Counted from the stretch's first letter, positions 19,921-29,586 are shown. The stretch is DNA of 64,000 nt from Thiothrix unzii (GCF_017901175.1 NZ_CP072793.1:1488001-1552000), one strand, 5' to 3'. Made by a program: numbers and translations. Notes: generated by a model not told the origin, from the letters alone.

Positions 19921-21456
19921 TTAACCCTCCACCACCCAATCATCCACACTCTTCAGCTCACTGCTAAAATTAATACCCACCAACACCTTCGAGCGCGGAT
20001 CATCCCGAAATGCCCCCGCGTAATCGCGAGCCTTGATCTGCGCCATTGCCGCCTGTGCCGTTTTATCCAGTTTGAACTCCAGAATATAAATATGCGTTGC
20101 CGTTTTCACCACGCAATCAACCCGCCCATTACTCTCATTGACTTCCGCTTCGCTGTACTGCCCCAGATAGAAAAACGTCAAGTAAATCAAACTGTGGTAA
20201 TACGCCTCACGGTCTTGCAGGAAAATCTGATACGGAATTTTCTTGAATACCGTTTTGATGATTTCAATTACCTCAGGTAAATCATTGCCGTCAAAGGCTT
20301 CACTCAGATGCACCACCATTGGTGTTGTCCTGGCAGGTTCAACATGCGCCCATTCCGCCATCAAAAACATCATCATTGACGCACGTACTTCACGGTTAGG
20401 GTAATCCAACCAATACATGCCACGTTTATCTTGGTCTTTTAGGGTCAAATAGCCTGTCTGGAACATTACGGGGACAAGCTCTAATTCTTCAAGATCGTAA
20501 TTGCCCAAAGCCAATTCATCTACCCGCAACTTATCCAGACGATACACTTTCTTGCGGCGCATCAACTTCGGCAAAAACGTCGGTGTGCCCGATTCAAACC
20601 AGAAATTGCGGAATGCCTGCGCCTGAAAGAAGCTCAAGATCGAATACGGATTGTAAACGCGGGTACGTAAGTCCCAACTGTAACCGTTATACCATTCACG
20701 GATTTTTTCCTGCAATGCCGCACGGGTTAAGCCAAGATAGCTTTCCGTTTCCGGCATATAGGGTGTGAAATAGTGCTCCAATTCCGCTTGTGTATACCCC
20801 AATAGCGTGCTGGCACTGCGGTCAAATGTCAGGTCAAACAGGTTATTCAAATCCGAGAAAATCGACACGCGGCTAAACTTCGACACGCCGGTAATCAGCA
20901 AAAACTCCAAATACGGATCACTGTCTTTCAGCACCGAATAGAAAGTTTTCATGGTCTGTTGATTGGCTTTGGCTTGCGGAATGTCATCAAGGTAGTCAAT
21001 CAACGGCTTGTCATATTCGTCGATCAGCAACACCACATTGCCTTGCTGTTTGGCAAGTTTTTCAAGTAGTTCAGCAAACACGTTTTTCAGCGTTGTGCTT
21101 ACCAAAGTAAGGCCATGTTGCGTTGCAATCGCTTCCAGCGTTTGTTGCAAAGCTGTTTCCAGACCCAAACCCTGATAATCAAGCTTGTTGATAGACAGGT
21201 GAATCACGGGGTGGGTCTTGCTCCAATCCCATTGATCCGCGATCCACAGCCCATCAAACAGGGCACGATTGCCTTGGTAGATTTCTTTGATGGTGGAAAG
21301 CAACAACGATTTACCAAAACGGCGCGGTCGCGACAGGAAGAAATATTTGCCTTTGCACAGTAACCGTTGGATAGCTTCCGTTTTATCTACGTACAGACAG
21401 TCGCGTTCTCTCAACTCTGAAAACGTCTGGATACCAACAGGGAGGCGTTGCAGCAT
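19921..21456 (-). CDS. AAA-ATPase-like / PD-(D/E)XK nuclease family protein
   Basis: 511 residues of the paired AAA-ATPase-like plus PDDEXK_9 (DUF1703) architecture. It opens LPVGIQTFSELRERDCLYVDKT and carries a P-loop SRPRRFGKSLLLST (about 42-55), Walker B-like VVLLIDEYDKPLIDYL, and the sensor region FLLITGVSKFSRVSIFSDLNN. The C-terminal nuclease-like segment has GRVDCVVKT...YILEFKL, the D...ExK pattern. The family is multicopy in many bacteria and its function is not established; defence or selfish roles have been proposed. Convergent with the SEFIR gene (13 bp apart), with no sign of decay. Confidence 0.9.
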   Translation of the reverse strand: MLQRLPVGIQTFSELRERDCLYVDKTEAIQRLLCKGKYFFLSRPRRFGKSLLLSTIKEIYQGNRALFDGLWIADQWDWSKTHPVIHLSINKLDYQGLGLETALQQTLEAIATQHGLTLVSTTLKNVFAELLEKLAKQQGNVVLLIDEYDKPLIDYLDDIPQAKANQQTMKTFYSVLKDSDPYLEFLLITGVSKFSRVSIFSDLNNLFDLTFDRSASTLLGYTQAELEHYFTPYMPETESYLGLTRAALQEKIREWYNGYSWDLRTRVYNPYSILSFFQAQAFRNFWFESGTPTFLPKLMRRKKVYRLDKLRVDELALGNYDLEELELVPVMFQTGYLTLKDQDKRGMYWLDYPNREVRASMMMFLMAEWAHVEPARTTPMVVHLSEAFDGNDLPEVIEIIKTVFKKIPYQIFLQDREAYYHSLIYLTFFYLGQYSEAEVNESNGRVDCVVKTATHIYILEFKLDKTAQAAMAQIKARDYAGAFRDDPRSKVLVGINFSSELKSVDDWVVEG

Positions 21457-21513
21457 GGTAACAGTCTACGTAAGTAATCACATTGTGAAGGATAGCAGAT
21501 TCTACACCCATGC

Positions 21514-22704
21514 CTAAGCCCACCGTCCGATAAACAGCTTGCCGCCTGCTTTTTGCTCCATCAGCGTAGTGCGTGCACTGTAGCGGGTTTTGACAATGTA
21601 ATCGGGTTCGGATGACCAAGTGACGGTTGAACTGCTGATGCGCCCGTTGCTGTCTAATTCTACGGTCACTTCTTCCGCGTAAGTATTAATCAGCCCAAGG
21701 TTGGTGGGTTCAGTGTCGGATGAATTGTCACGTATATCGTCAAATGAACCCACCGCCATCACCAGTTTGCGGGTGCGATTGCCGCTATCCCGCTCAACTT
21801 TAATGACATTGACAGTATGGTCGAAACTGCCGTTGCCGCTGTGGTCAATGAAAATCAGATGACCGGGTTGTAACTGATTGACCGGCACTTCTGGTTTGCT
21901 GGTGTCACCGCCATTATGGGACGCGCTACTCCAGTCCCACACCCGCGTACAAGCTCGTGCCACGTGATGCGCACTGACTTCAGGGTAATGTACCGCTACG
22001 CCGTACAGCATGGAATGTTGCGGATCGAGTTTTTCCACGACTTTTACCGCCTCATAACCCGCCCGATTCGCGGGTGTGCCGCTGTCAGAACGATTGAAAA
22101 ATCCGCGTGTTTTGTCGCGTGTTGCCACAATCCACGGTTTTTCCACCGCGCCGCGCCGCACCGGATGCGTCAGACTAATAAAACGGTCTTGCAAGATTTG
22201 CTTACGGAATTGATCCATCAGAAATAACGCCATGCCCTTGCAATCGGCTTCCACGCGGTTTTGCTTAAGCACTTCCCAGTACGAACCCACCCATTTGCCG
22301 TAAGCCACCTGAATTTCGGGGCTTGACCAGTTGTAGATTTCGCGTGTGCCGACGATGCGGATTTCCGGCATTTGTAAACTGCGAAAATCTGACAAATACG
22401 CCAAGGGATCAGCGGCTTTCATCGCGGGTGTACGCAAATCCAGTCGCGCCACCACGCTATCCAGTTTGGTGAGCAGCGCGGCATCCACCTTACCTGTGAC
22501 CGGCAAACCGACCGCACGTTGATAGACCTTGAGCGCGGTTTCAGTATTACCGCCAAATTTTCCATCACATAAATCGTGTAAATGCCCTAACCGTCCGAGC
22601 GCGTATTGCACCGCTACCACAGCCCTGCCGCTTGCCCCACGCACGATTTCACCCTGCAAACCATTCGGAAATGCCTTGCGTAATGCCGAGTCCTGAAACG
22701 CCAT
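21514..22704 (-). CDS. Peptidoglycan-binding protein with possible Cys/His hydrolase domain
   Basis: 396 residues with a good RBS (AGGAG). No Sec or lipoprotein signal is visible. Residues 14-80 form a PG_binding_1 domain (GASGRAVVAVQYALGRLG, KVYQRAVGLPVTGKVDAALL). The rest matches no family I know by eye. An isolated DCKGMALFLMD (Cys155) and a later GHLIFIDHSGNGSFDHTVNV (His296) are spaced like the Cys and His of a papain or NlpC/P60-like fold, which is inference. Without a signal it could be exported by another route, e.g. as a secretion-system effector, but no immunity or secretion partner is adjacent. Confidence 0.6.
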   Translation of the reverse strand: MAFQDSALRKAFPNGLQGEIVRGASGRAVVAVQYALGRLGHLHDLCDGKFGGNTETALKVYQRAVGLPVTGKVDAALLTKLDSVVARLDLRTPAMKAADPLAYLSDFRSLQMPEIRIVGTREIYNWSSPEIQVAYGKWVGSYWEVLKQNRVEADCKGMALFLMDQFRKQILQDRFISLTHPVRRGAVEKPWIVATRDKTRGFFNRSDSGTPANRAGYEAVKVVEKLDPQHSMLYGVAVHYPEVSAHHVARACTRVWDWSSASHNGGDTSKPEVPVNQLQPGHLIFIDHSGNGSFDHTVNVIKVERDSGNRTRKLVMAVGSFDDIRDNSSDTEPTNLGLINTYAEEVTVELDSNGRISSSTVTWSSEPDYIVKTRYSARTTLMEQKAGGKLFIGRWA

Positions 22705-22857
22705 CGCCTTACTCCTTTGTTAACATTGCCATGAGTGTATAAACAAGCTGAGGGATTTGCAGGAATAACACTTTCCTTAACTCCATTTGGGCAGCTATCC
22801 CAACAGAATCCGCTGGTGTTATGCTCCGCACGATAAGCTTTTTTAGAAGGAGGAGTC

Positions 22858-23775
22858 ATGTCAGTAAAACACCCTATTGTCGCGATTACCGGTGCGATGG
22901 AATCAGGCTCTGTGTCGGTTATTCAGGCGTTGGAGCGGATTTTCTACCGTGAGCGGGTCAAGGCTGTGTATATCGACGGCAGCGCATTTCGTCGTTATGA
23001 CCGCACAGCGATGCGCGATGAAGTGAATAAGGCCAAAGCGGAAGGCCGTGTGTTAGGGCATTTTGGCCCGGATGGTAATCATCTGGATAAACTCGAAAGC
23101 TTGTTTGTTGAATACGCAACGTCTGGTCAAGGTTCACATCGTCATTATCTGCACACTTCGGCGCAAGCGGCTAAATACGGACAGGCTGTAGGCACATTTA
23201 CCCCTTGGGAAAGCATGGATTCCGACAGCGATTTATTGTTGTATCGTGGTTTACACGGTGCGGCGGTAGCCGATGGCATTAATATTGCGCAACATCCTGA
23301 CTTGTCGATTGGGATTGCGCCGAATGCTAATCTGGAGTGGATGGCGAAAATTCAGCACGAAATCCACGATCGTGGCGTGGCTTTAGATGACGTGAAAAAT
23401 GGCTTGCTGAATCGTCTGCACGATTATGTGCATCACATTACCCCGCAATTCATGCGTACCCATATCAATTTTCAGCTTATTCCGTTGGTGGATACTTCCG
23501 ATCCGTTTGCCGCAGAACCTGTGCCGACAGCCGATGAATGTTATTTAATTATTCATTTCTGCGATAAATATTGGCCGGATTTCCAGCCTTTGCTGGCAGA
23601 CATTCCGGGCGCGTTCATGACGCGCCGCAATACAATGGTAGTGCCGAGCAGCAAGATGTTAATGGCGATTGAACTGGTGTTGATGCCGATCATTCACGAC
23701 CTGATTATTGCAAGTCGTGAAGTGCGCGGTATTACCGATGTTGCCGAAGACCGTGGTGCGGGGCTGTGCGCTTAG
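22858..23775 (+). CDS. Phosphoribulokinase-family protein lacking catalytic residues
   Basis: 305 residues with a strong RBS (GGAGGAG). It aligns along its length with proteobacterial phosphoribulokinase and E. coli PrkB ([61 protein letters not shown]). The active site is changed, however. The P-loop, normally GSSGAGTS, is GAMESGSVS. The catalytic Asp (D42 in the Rhodobacter enzyme) is Ser42 and His45 is Arg45. The Glu of YEGLHG is Arg130. The R168-D169 pair is His167-Glu168. Arg49, Lys165 and Arg173 equivalents remain. It is probably not a kinase. Its stop overlaps the convergent nadB stop by 4 bp. Confidence 0.8.
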   Translation: MSVKHPIVAITGAMESGSVSVIQALERIFYRERVKAVYIDGSAFRRYDRTAMRDEVNKAKAEGRVLGHFGPDGNHLDKLESLFVEYATSGQGSHRHYLHTSAQAAKYGQAVGTFTPWESMDSDSDLLLYRGLHGAAVADGINIAQHPDLSIGIAPNANLEWMAKIQHEIHDRGVALDDVKNGLLNRLHDYVHHITPQFMRTHINFQLIPLVDTSDPFAAEPVPTADECYLIIHFCDKYWPDFQPLLADIPGAFMTRRNTMVVPSSKMLMAIELVLMPIIHDLIIASREVRGITDVAEDRGAGLCA

Positions 23776-25370
23776 TACGGATGGTAAGTGGTAATCGGAT
23801 CAAGTACCGTAGGGATGCCATCCATCCGTGCATCGGTTTTAGGGAAGTCGAGGGTGTAATGCAGTCCGCGACTTTCCTTACGCAACAACGCTGAACGGAT
23901 AATCAACCGTGCCACCACTGCCAAGTTACGCAACTCGATCAAATCGCTGCTAATACGGAAATTGGCGTAATATTCATCAATTTCCCGTAGCAGCAATTCA
24001 ATCCGATTACGGGCGCGTTCAAGGCGTTTGGTGGTGCGTACAATCCCGACGTAATCCCACATAAAGCGGCGAATTTCATCCCAGTTATGGGTAATCACCA
24101 CGCGCTCATCCGAGTCTGTAACCCGACTTTCATCCCACACTGGCATGGGTAAATCCAGCGGGGCTTCGTTGAGGCGTGCGCTAATGTCGTGTCCTGCGGC
24201 CTGCCCGTAAACAATGCACTCCAGCAACGAGTTACTCGCCATGCGGTTCGCGCCATGCAAGCCCGTGTAAGACGCTTCACCAATGCAATAGAGTGCGTCA
24301 ACATCAGTGCGCCCGTTTAAATCGGTCATAACCCCGCCGCAGGTATAATGCGCTGCGGGTACGACTGGCACGGGTTGCTTGCTCATGTCATAGCCAAATT
24401 TTTCACAAGTGGCGTACACATTGGGGAAGTGACTAATAATGAAATCTTTTGGTTTGTGGCTAATATCGAGATAAACGCAATCCAGCCCCAGCCGTTTCAT
24501 TTCGTGGTCGATGGCGCGTGCCACAATGTCACGTGGGGCTAATTCTGCACGCGGGTCAAAACGCGGCATGAAACGGGTTCCGTCCGGCAATAACAAACGC
24601 CCGCCTTCGCCGCGCACCGCTTCGGTGATAAGGCTGGATTTTGCGTGCGGGTGATACAAACAGGTGGGGTGGAATTGCATGAATTCCATATTGGCGACCC
24701 GACACCCCGCCCGCCAAGCCATCGCAATGCCATCGCCGCTTGCCCCGTCGGGGTTGCTGGTATACAGATAAACCTTGCTGGCTCCGCCGGTAGCAATGGT
24801 GGTAAACCGTGCTTGCAGGGTGCTAATTTTTTTGGTTTTTCGATTAAAAATGTACGCGCCCACGCAACGGTTATCCCGATGACCGAGTTTGCGGCTGGTA
24901 ATTAAATCAATCGCAATATGGTGTTCTAGCACGGTGATATTCGGGCGATGGCTGATTTGTGCCACAAGGGTGTTTTCAATCGCCGCACCACTGGCATCGG
25001 CAGCGTGGGCAATGCGACGGTGGCTATGACCGCCTTCACGGGTTAAGTGCAGGCGTGACTGGTCGTGTTCATCGCGGGTAAACGGTACACCGGCATCCAG
25101 CAACCATTCGATAGATTTTGCCCCATGTTCCGCCGTCATCCGCACCACATCCGCGTCACACAAACCCGCACCGGCGTTGAGGGTGTCTTCAACGTGTGAA
25201 TCCACGCTGTCGGTTGCATCTAATACCGCTGACATCCCGCCTTGTGCGTACACGGTACTGCCTTCGGTAATCACATCTTTGCTCAAAATCGCAATCGTAC
25301 AGGTTTCCGGTAAGCTGAGTGCGAGGGTAAGTCCGGCAGCTCCGCTGCCAATAATAAGCACGTCGTACAC
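23772..25370 (-). CDS. nadB: L-aspartate oxidase
   Basis: 532 residues from a GTG at 25370 with AGGAG 7 bases upstream, giving [18 protein letters not shown]; the frame to 25463 only adds leader. It oxidises aspartate to iminoaspartate, the first step of NAD synthesis with NadA. The flavoprotein signature includes the GSGAAGL dinucleotide motif, [39 protein letters not shown] and [17 protein letters not shown], plus the C-terminal helical domain. Divergent from rpoE. Confidence 0.96.
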   Translation of the reverse strand: MYDVLIIGSGAAGLTLALSLPETCTIAILSKDVITEGSTVYAQGGMSAVLDATDSVDSHVEDTLNAGAGLCDADVVRMTAEHGAKSIEWLLDAGVPFTRDEHDQSRLHLTREGGHSHRRIAHAADASGAAIENTLVAQISHRPNITVLEHHIAIDLITSRKLGHRDNRCVGAYIFNRKTKKISTLQARFTTIATGGASKVYLYTSNPDGASGDGIAMAWRAGCRVANMEFMQFHPTCLYHPHAKSSLITEAVRGEGGRLLLPDGTRFMPRFDPRAELAPRDIVARAIDHEMKRLGLDCVYLDISHKPKDFIISHFPNVYATCEKFGYDMSKQPVPVVPAAHYTCGGVMTDLNGRTDVDALYCIGEASYTGLHGANRMASNSLLECIVYGQAAGHDISARLNEAPLDLPMPVWDESRVTDSDERVVITHNWDEIRRFMWDYVGIVRTTKRLERARNRIELLLREIDEYYANFRISSDLIELRNLAVVARLIIRSALLRKESRGLHYTLDFPKTDARMDGIPTVLDPITTYHPY

Positions 25371-25422
25371 AATGTAGCTCCTGCTAGAGGGGGCGATATT
25401 ACGCCGGATTATGATTCTGGTG

Positions 25423-25448
25423 TTGACAGCCAACTTGTAGGATATAAT
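25423..25448 (+). promoter_or_regulatory. Possible sigma-70 promoter of rpoE operon
   Basis: TTGACA (25423-25428) and TATAAT (25443-25448) are both perfect hexamers but are only 14 bp apart, short of the usual 17. TATAAT alone with a weaker -35 is also possible. I found no clear sigma-E type GGAACTT/TCxxA pair. Confidence 0.35.
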
Positions 25449-25481
25449 CTTGGCGGAAAACAACTATGGAGTACAGCCCTG

Positions 25482-26057
25482 ATGGGCGAGAAGCCTACTG
25501 ATCTCGAACTGGTTCAACGGATCCAGACCGGGGATAAAAAATCGTTTGACGTTCTGGTGCTTAAATACCAGCACAAGGTTGTTAGCCTAGTGCTGCGTTA
25601 TGTGCATGATCATGATACTGCGCAGGATGTGGCGCAAGAAGCCTTTATTAAAGCCTATCGTGGCCTTAAGAATTTCCGTGGCGAAAGTGCGTTTTACACT
25701 TGGTTGTACCGCATTGCGATCAATACAGCGAAAAATCATCTGGTTTCACAGGGTCGTCGAATACCGGATACTGATATTGATGCAGAAGAAGCGGAACAAT
25801 TTGGGGGGGAGTCCGCTCTAAAGGAATACGCAACGCCTGAACATGAATTATTGACGGCGGAAATCCAGCGGGTCGTTAATCGGGCGATTGACGATTTACC
25901 CGAAGATTTGCGCACAGCCATCATGTTGCGTGAACTGGAAGGGATGAGTTACGAAGAAATTGCGGTGACAATGGAATGTCCGATAGGTACTGTGCGTTCG
26001 CGGATTTTCCGTGCGCGTGAGTCAATTGATAAGGTCTTGAGGCCATTGCTGAGTTAA
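25482..26057 (+). CDS. rpoE: ECF sigma factor RpoE (AlgU type)
   Basis: 191 residues. Directs RNA polymerase to envelope-stress promoters. Region 2 (FDVLVLKYQHKVVSLVLRYV, DVAQEAFIKAYRGL, FYTWLYRIAINTAKNHL) and region 4 (LPEDLRTAIMLRELEGMSYE, CPIGTVRSRIFRARESI) are complete and typical. RBS GGAG precedes the ATG. First gene of rpoE-rseA-rseB-rseC, followed by a periplasmic protease. Confidence 0.97.
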   Translation: MGEKPTDLELVQRIQTGDKKSFDVLVLKYQHKVVSLVLRYVHDHDTAQDVAQEAFIKAYRGLKNFRGESAFYTWLYRIAINTAKNHLVSQGRRIPDTDIDAEEAEQFGGESALKEYATPEHELLTAEIQRVVNRAIDDLPEDLRTAIMLRELEGMSYEEIAVTMECPIGTVRSRIFRARESIDKVLRPLLS

Positions 26058-26097
26058 AACCCCACGAGAGTAGTGTCTCAAGGTGCAGGTGAAACAA

Positions 26098-26703
26098 ATG
26101 AACACAAGTAAAACAGAATTCTTATCGGCTTTATTAGACGATGAGGCGGGTGAATTTGAGCAACGTCGGTTGCTGAATGAGCTGAACAAAGATGCTGAAT
26201 TAGGGCAAACGTTATCGCGTTACGCGCTCATGGGTGAAGTGATGCGTGCGGGCAATAGCGGTCAACGCATGGGTTCGGGCATGTCGTTACTGGCGCGTAT
26301 TCATGACGAGCTGGACGCCGAACCGGTGTATGCTGAAAACGTTATTCCCTTGCCGGTTGCTAAACCTAAATATTCCTACAAAACCTTGGGAATGGGTATG
26401 GCAGCAGCGGTGGGAGCTATCGCCTTAGGCGGCGTATTGTTCTTGCAACAACCCACTAGCGAAACCCAGCCGTTGGCAACGATGCCTGCAACCACGCCAG
26501 CCACTTCCGCACCTGTTGCAGCACAAGCCTTGGCTGCGTTACCGGCAGCCGACAGTGTGGATGCACGGATTCAGCAAGTTGGGCGGATTGACCCGCAAAC
26601 CCGCGACATTCTTAAACAGTACGTGGCGCAGCATGTTAAATATGCTTCAACCACAGCCATTGCTCCTTCAATTCGAGCGGTTTCTTATGCCAATGAACGT
26701 TAA
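26098..26703 (+). CDS. rseA: Anti-sigma-E factor RseA (MucA)
   Basis: 201 residues from MNTSKTEFLSALLDDEAG (ATG 26098; a frame to 26083 adds five residues). The N-terminal 80 residues form the cytoplasmic sigma-binding domain (SALLDDEAGEFEQRRLLNEL, RYALMGEVMR). One membrane helix lies near 97-120 (GMGMAAAVGAIALGGVLFL), and a periplasmic tail would bind RseB and be cut by stress proteases. Co-transcribed with rpoE; overlaps rseB. Confidence 0.92.
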   Translation: MNTSKTEFLSALLDDEAGEFEQRRLLNELNKDAELGQTLSRYALMGEVMRAGNSGQRMGSGMSLLARIHDELDAEPVYAENVIPLPVAKPKYSYKTLGMGMAAAVGAIALGGVLFLQQPTSETQPLATMPATTPATSAPVAAQALAALPAADSVDARIQQVGRIDPQTRDILKQYVAQHVKYASTTAIAPSIRAVSYANER

Positions 26704-27592
26704 ACTTAAGCTGTTAGTGTCCGTGCTGCTGGCATTGCCTACGGTCAGTATGGCAGACCAAGCTGCTGATCTGTTGGCGAAAATGCGCGGTGCGGTGCAC
26801 ACCTTGAGTTACCAAGGAACGTTGGTGTATGCGCGGGGCAATGAGCTTTCCACCTACCAGATTCGGCATGTGTTGGAAGGTGGTGCGGAAAAAGACAGCG
26901 TGATTCGCTTAACGCAGGGTGCGCAAGGCACGAATGCGCCAGCGGAAGAAAGTTTTTCACTGGCGAAATTCGAGCAAGTGCAACCGCAAATGGAGCAGGT
27001 TTACGCGCTAGATGTCGGCGGTGAAGAATCCGTTGCCGGGCAAACTTGCCGTATCGTGGTGGCACGCCCGCGTGACCGGATGCGTTATTTACAACGTTAC
27101 TGCATTGATCCAAACAGCGGGATGTTGTTGAAATACGCCTTGGTGGATCGTTCGCATCAATCGGTTGAACAATTAATGTTTACCGCGTTGACGATTAATC
27201 CGCCGAGTGAAGCTGTTGTTGCACCGGCAATGGCAGTACCTCCACCTAGTGTTGCGGTTAAAGCGGAAGCGTTACCAGCCACAGTTAAAAACGATGCAGA
27301 ATGGTCGTTTAGTGCGTTGCCAATGGGTTTTCAGCAAACACGCAATTTGGAACAAGCGGGTGCGGCAGGGCAAGCAGCAGTGCGTCAAATAATTTTGTCG
27401 GATGGCATGACTTCGGTATCGGTGTTTATTGCGCGTCCAGACAGCCCCGGTGTGCCGGAAGCCTTGTCTTTGTCAGCGGGTGCTATGAATATTTTCACCA
27501 CCGAAGTGGATGGGCATAAGGTGACTTTGGTGGGTGAAGTGCCGGTAGCGACGTTGGAGAGTATTAGTAAAGGCTTACGTCATGCTCGCTGA
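26687..27592 (+). CDS. rseB: Sigma-E regulatory protein RseB (MucB)
   Basis: 301 residues from ATG 26687 (or ATG 26693), overlapping rseA by 17 bp; GAGCGG lies just upstream. Signal peptide (cleavage near VSMA/DQ), then the large MucB/RseB lipid-sensing domain (LLAKMRGAVHTLSYQGTLVY, CRIVVARPRDRMRYLQRYC) and the small C-terminal domain with the closing ISKGLRHAR. It protects RseA from cleavage in the periplasm. A Val/Pro-rich linker joins the domains at about 170-195. Confidence 0.93.
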   Translation: MPMNVKLKLLVSVLLALPTVSMADQAADLLAKMRGAVHTLSYQGTLVYARGNELSTYQIRHVLEGGAEKDSVIRLTQGAQGTNAPAEESFSLAKFEQVQPQMEQVYALDVGGEESVAGQTCRIVVARPRDRMRYLQRYCIDPNSGMLLKYALVDRSHQSVEQLMFTALTINPPSEAVVAPAMAVPPPSVAVKAEALPATVKNDAEWSFSALPMGFQQTRNLEQAGAAGQAAVRQIILSDGMTSVSVFIARPDSPGVPEALSLSAGAMNIFTTEVDGHKVTLVGEVPVATLESISKGLRHAR

Positions 27593-27674
27593 TCAGAAAG
27601 ATCCATTGATTAAGTTTAAAGCAAGCTCCTCAGTATATGATGGTGACATAACATCAATAACGAGGGAGCACAAA

Positions 27675-28160
27675 ATGATTGAACAAACAGCAACCGTTGT
27701 CAGCGTTGAGGCTGGTTACGCGTGGGTAATCCCACAACAAGCGGCTGGAAGTTGTGGTTCTTGCAAATCCAGTGGTTCGTGCGCAACCTCGTCACCACTG
27801 GAATTATTGTCACGTAAAGAGCCGCAGAAAATGCGGGTGTTGAACCCATTGTACGCACGTCCCGGTGAGCAGGTTGTGGTGGGAATGCAGGGTGAAGCGT
27901 TAATTGTCTATTCTCTATTAGCGTACTTAGTGCCGCTATTAGCTCTATTATTTGCAGCATTTATCGGGAGTGAAGTGTTTGCTTTCTTAGGCTTTAATGA
28001 TGAGTTAGGGGCGATGTTAGCGGGTGTGGCTGGGCTATTGGGCGGTTTGCGCTTTGCTAATTTATTTAGTTTGCGTTCGTTAAATTCGCCAGATTTTCAG
28101 CCGGTTATTTTACGCGCTAAAGAGTCTGTGATTTATAGCCAGATTATTCCTTCCCCTTGA
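27675..28160 (+). CDS. rseC: SoxR-reducing / sigma-E regulatory membrane protein RseC
   Basis: 161 residues from ATG 27675 with GGGAG before it. The N-terminal RseC/MucC domain has a cysteine cluster (CGSCKSSGSCA) that may bind an iron-sulfur centre. Two membrane helices follow (about 75-95 and 105-125). The family modulates sigma-E and, in E. coli, helps reduce SoxR. The last gene of the core rse set; the protease gene follows after 63 bp. Confidence 0.9.
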   Translation: MIEQTATVVSVEAGYAWVIPQQAAGSCGSCKSSGSCATSSPLELLSRKEPQKMRVLNPLYARPGEQVVVGMQGEALIVYSLLAYLVPLLALLFAAFIGSEVFAFLGFNDELGAMLAGVAGLLGGLRFANLFSLRSLNSPDFQPVILRAKESVIYSQIIPSP

Positions 28161-28170
28161 TTCTTAGTTA

Positions 28171-28217
28171 CTTTCTCCCGCATAGTGTGGCTTGTTTGAG
28201 TCACGCTCAGGAGAAAG
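28171..28217 (+). promoter_or_regulatory. Two-stem RNA hairpin over the RBS of the serine protease gene
   Basis: An 8-bp perfect stem (CTTTCTCC 28171-28178 with GGAGAAAG 28210-28217) encloses a second 8-bp stem with two G-U pairs (28184-28191 with 28200-28207) and an 8-nt loop. The Shine-Dalgarno AGGAG (28209-28213) sits in the outer stem, 10 bases before the ATG at 28224. It could act as an RNA thermometer or as an attenuator after rseC; no T-run follows, which argues against a simple terminator. Confidence 0.5.
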
Positions 28218-28223
28218 GGCTTT

Positions 28224-29342
28224 ATGTCGCAACGATTCTTATCCGCCGTATTGCTGGTGTGCTGCCAGTTAGCAGCCGCCAACCTTTACGCGCGTGATTT
28301 GCCAGACTTCACCCGTCTGGTAAAAGCTAACAGCCCCGCTGTGGTTAATATCAGCAGTCAACTGCCTTTCCCTGATCTACCCCTTTCGCTGCAAGACAAA
28401 CCACAATCGCCCGAAACCGATGCCTTATTTGATGAATTGATGCGTCAATTGCTGGAGGAGGGCGGCGGCACGAATCCGTTTAATTTCGATGGAAAAGCCC
28501 ACGGTTCGGGATTCGTGTATTCCACTGACGGTTATATTGTCACCAACCACCACGTCGTCAATGCCGCTTCTGACATTAAGGTCAAGCTCAACGATGGGCG
28601 CGAATTGCCCGCTCGTTTGATTGGCAGCGATGAACGCACCGATCTTGCTTTATTGAAAGTAGATGCGCGGCGTTTACCCGTTTTAAAGCTAGGTAACTCG
28701 AAAAAGCTCGAAGTGGGCGAGTGGGTGTTGGCTATTGGTTCCCCGTTTGGTTTTGAACACAGTGCGACTGCCGGTATTGTCAGTGCTAAGGGGCGCAGTT
28801 TACCCAATGGTAACTACGTGCCGTTTATTCAAACCGATGTGGCGATTAATCCTGGCAATTCCGGTAGCCCATTATTCAATTTAAAAGGCGAAGTGGTGGG
28901 CATTAATTCGCAGATTTACAGCGGTTCCGGTGGTTTCATGGGGGTATCGTTTGCGATTCCGATTGATCTTGCCCGCGATGTGATTCAGCAGTTAAAGAAT
29001 CAGGGTCGGGTATCACGTGGGTGGCTGGGAATTTACATCGGTGAAATGGATGCGGCTTTGGTGCGTTCCTTGAAGTTACCCAAACCGATGGGGGCGTTAG
29101 TAACAGAGGTGTTGCCTCACAGTCCTGCGGTGGGGGTGCTGCAAGCCAACGATGTGATCGTGGCTTTTGAGGGCAAACCGATTGCGAATGCGGCGGCATT
29201 GCCGTTGTTAGTGGGGGCGACAACCTTGGGTAAAACGGTCAATTTACGCATTTTGCGTGGCGGACAGGCGCAAGTGGTGCAGCTCATGATCACGGAATTA
29301 CCCAATAACAGCGAATTGGATGGCGCGAATGCAACTCAGTGA
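28224..29342 (+). CDS. Periplasmic HtrA-family serine protease with one PDZ (DegS/DegQ-like)
   Basis: 372 residues. A signal peptide or N-anchor (MSQRFLSAVLLVCCQLAAANLYA) precedes a trypsin-like protease domain with catalytic His110 (TNHHVV), Asp140 (DLALLK) and Ser213 (GNSGSP). A single PDZ domain follows (about 255-360: GWLGIYIGEMD, VLPHSPAV, NDVIVAFEGKPI). DegP and MucD normally have two PDZ domains and about 450-470 residues, so this one resembles DegS in length. Its place after rseC suggests it cuts RseA or clears misfolded envelope proteins. Overlaps the next gene by 23 bp. Confidence 0.92.
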   Translation: MSQRFLSAVLLVCCQLAAANLYARDLPDFTRLVKANSPAVVNISSQLPFPDLPLSLQDKPQSPETDALFDELMRQLLEEGGGTNPFNFDGKAHGSGFVYSTDGYIVTNHHVVNAASDIKVKLNDGRELPARLIGSDERTDLALLKVDARRLPVLKLGNSKKLEVGEWVLAIGSPFGFEHSATAGIVSAKGRSLPNGNYVPFIQTDVAINPGNSGSPLFNLKGEVVGINSQIYSGSGGFMGVSFAIPIDLARDVIQQLKNQGRVSRGWLGIYIGEMDAALVRSLKLPKPMGALVTEVLPHSPAVGVLQANDVIVAFEGKPIANAAALPLLVGATTLGKTVNLRILRGGQAQVVQLMITELPNNSELDGANATQ

Positions 29343-29586
29343 AGCAAAAAAGCATCTGAGCGTGTATCATCGCGTGGGCTGCCATTTGTGTGACGAGATG
29401 GTGGCTCTTTTGGCTGAATTTCAGGATGAACTGGACTTTAGTTTCGTGCTGGTTGACATCGACGCTGACGCAGACCTGGAGGTGCGTTTCAATGCTGATG
29501 TTCCAGTGGTGGCGTGGGGAGAGCGGATTTTGTTCCGGCATTTCTTCGACGAAGCGATTTTGAGGCAAGCATTACAGCATGGGTGA
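29320..29586 (+). CDS. Glutaredoxin-like (DUF836) thiol protein
   Basis: 88 residues; ATG at 29329 is an equally good start. Thioredoxin-fold protein with the motif GCHLCDEM (CxxC) and the cis-Pro segment [12 protein letters not shown], as in the short DUF836/glutaredoxin-2-like family. Likely a cytosolic thiol-disulfide protein; the partner is not known. It overlaps the protease gene at its start and lepA by 8 bp at its end, so the three are coupled. Confidence 0.85.
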   Translation: MARMQLSEAKKHLSVYHRVGCHLCDEMVALLAEFQDELDFSFVLVDIDADADLEVRFNADVPVVAWGERILFRHFFDEAILRQALQHG

